Positions 6,699-6,793 of a stretch of DNA of 6,793 nt are shown here, one piece after another; within the stretch, counting starts at the first letter, position 1, and each line of letters opens with the position of its first letter. The stretch is from JAHRVQ01 sp047616645. GTDB taxonomy: Bacteria > Pseudomonadota > Gammaproteobacteria > Pseudomonadales > Azotimanducaceae. The position numbers and the translations under genes were made by a program. The DNA lies in contig JBLHIH010000185.1 of NCBI GenBank assembly GCA_047616645.1, positions 1 to 6,793 on the forward strand, written 5' to 3'. The notes beneath the pieces are model-generated. The model ran no database searches. It saw only the letters and a list, made by a program, of their open reading frames with translations, and was not told where the DNA came from.

Positions 6699-6726
6699 AT
6701 TTTAAAGGAGTATGAATAATTGCCAA
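6699..6726 (-). promoter_or_regulatory. Sigma-70-like promoter for the dehydrogenase-glycosyltransferase operon
   Basis: On the minus strand, TTGGCA (6726-6721) and TAAAAT (6704-6699) each match the -35 and -10 consensus at five of six positions, with a 16-bp spacer. Transcription would begin near 6692, about 46 bases before the dehydrogenase ATG and just ahead of the GGAG site of the possible leader peptide. The position fits well; function is untested. Confidence 0.55.
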
Positions 6727-6793
6727 GTTTAACAATCGGTTAGGTATTTGTTTTTCCACAAAACGGCGATTATACCGATAACAAAACTCATTC
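6727..6793. other. Upstream intergenic sequence running to the window edge
   Basis: This is an AT-rich stretch upstream of the operon promoter. I see no gene, strong hairpin or clear operator in it. It may contain regulator sites for the operon or the start region of a gene beyond the window. Confidence 0.4.

Noticed and set aside
6690..6740. An AlgU/RpoE-type promoter (GAACTT with TCTGA spacing) upstream of the AlgD-type gene
   Set aside because: AAACTT is present near 6725, but no TCTGA-like -10 follows at 16-17 bp. The sigma-70-like boxes fit much better.

Overview
The window looks like a piece of a gammaproteobacterial chromosome. The basis is the strong resemblance of the sugar-nucleotide dehydrogenase to Pseudomonas AlgD and the style of the insertion sequences; a marine or environmental lineage is a guess. 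It has two halves: a mobile-element graveyard (1 to about 2443) and an extracellular-polysaccharide region (about 2444 to the end).

Mobile half. Positions 1-906 hold an IS3-family element on the minus strand, cut by the window's left edge. Its transposase carries several stop codons, a small deletion and the loss of a catalytic aspartate. Positions 907-2138 are a structurally complete IS30-family element of 1232 bp, with about 27-bp imperfect terminal inverted repeats and a 3-bp CCG target duplication. Its transposase frame is broken by two ochre codons. Positions 2139-2443 are the 3' end of a second, different IS3-family element on the plus strand. The IS30 landed at, or within a few bases of, a pre-existing head-to-head junction between the two IS3 remnants.

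Polysaccharide half. Positions 2446-4057 are the remains of a large tetratricopeptide-repeat (TPR) protein gene on the plus strand. Its 5' end was removed at the IS3 border, and it carries two in-frame TAG codons and a probable one-base frameshift. Facing it on the minus strand is a compact, apparently intact operon. It runs from a sigma-70-like promoter (6699-6726), through a possible ten-codon leader peptide, to an AlgD-type GDP-mannose 6-dehydrogenase (5333-6646) and then an overlapping family-4 glycosyltransferase (4156-5349). The dehydrogenase would supply a uronic-acid nucleotide sugar, and the glycosyltransferase would add a sugar to a growing exopolysaccharide or its lipid-linked repeat unit. 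The TPR protein resembles TPR proteins found in exopolysaccharide/PrsT-type loci, so it probably once served the same pathway.

I see no convincing new defence, CRISPR, RNA or toxin system. The most informative signals are the layered history of the IS pile, the shared type of damage (stops mostly at glutamine or tryptophan positions) across four unrelated genes, and the possible translationally coupled leader peptide ahead of the dehydrogenase.
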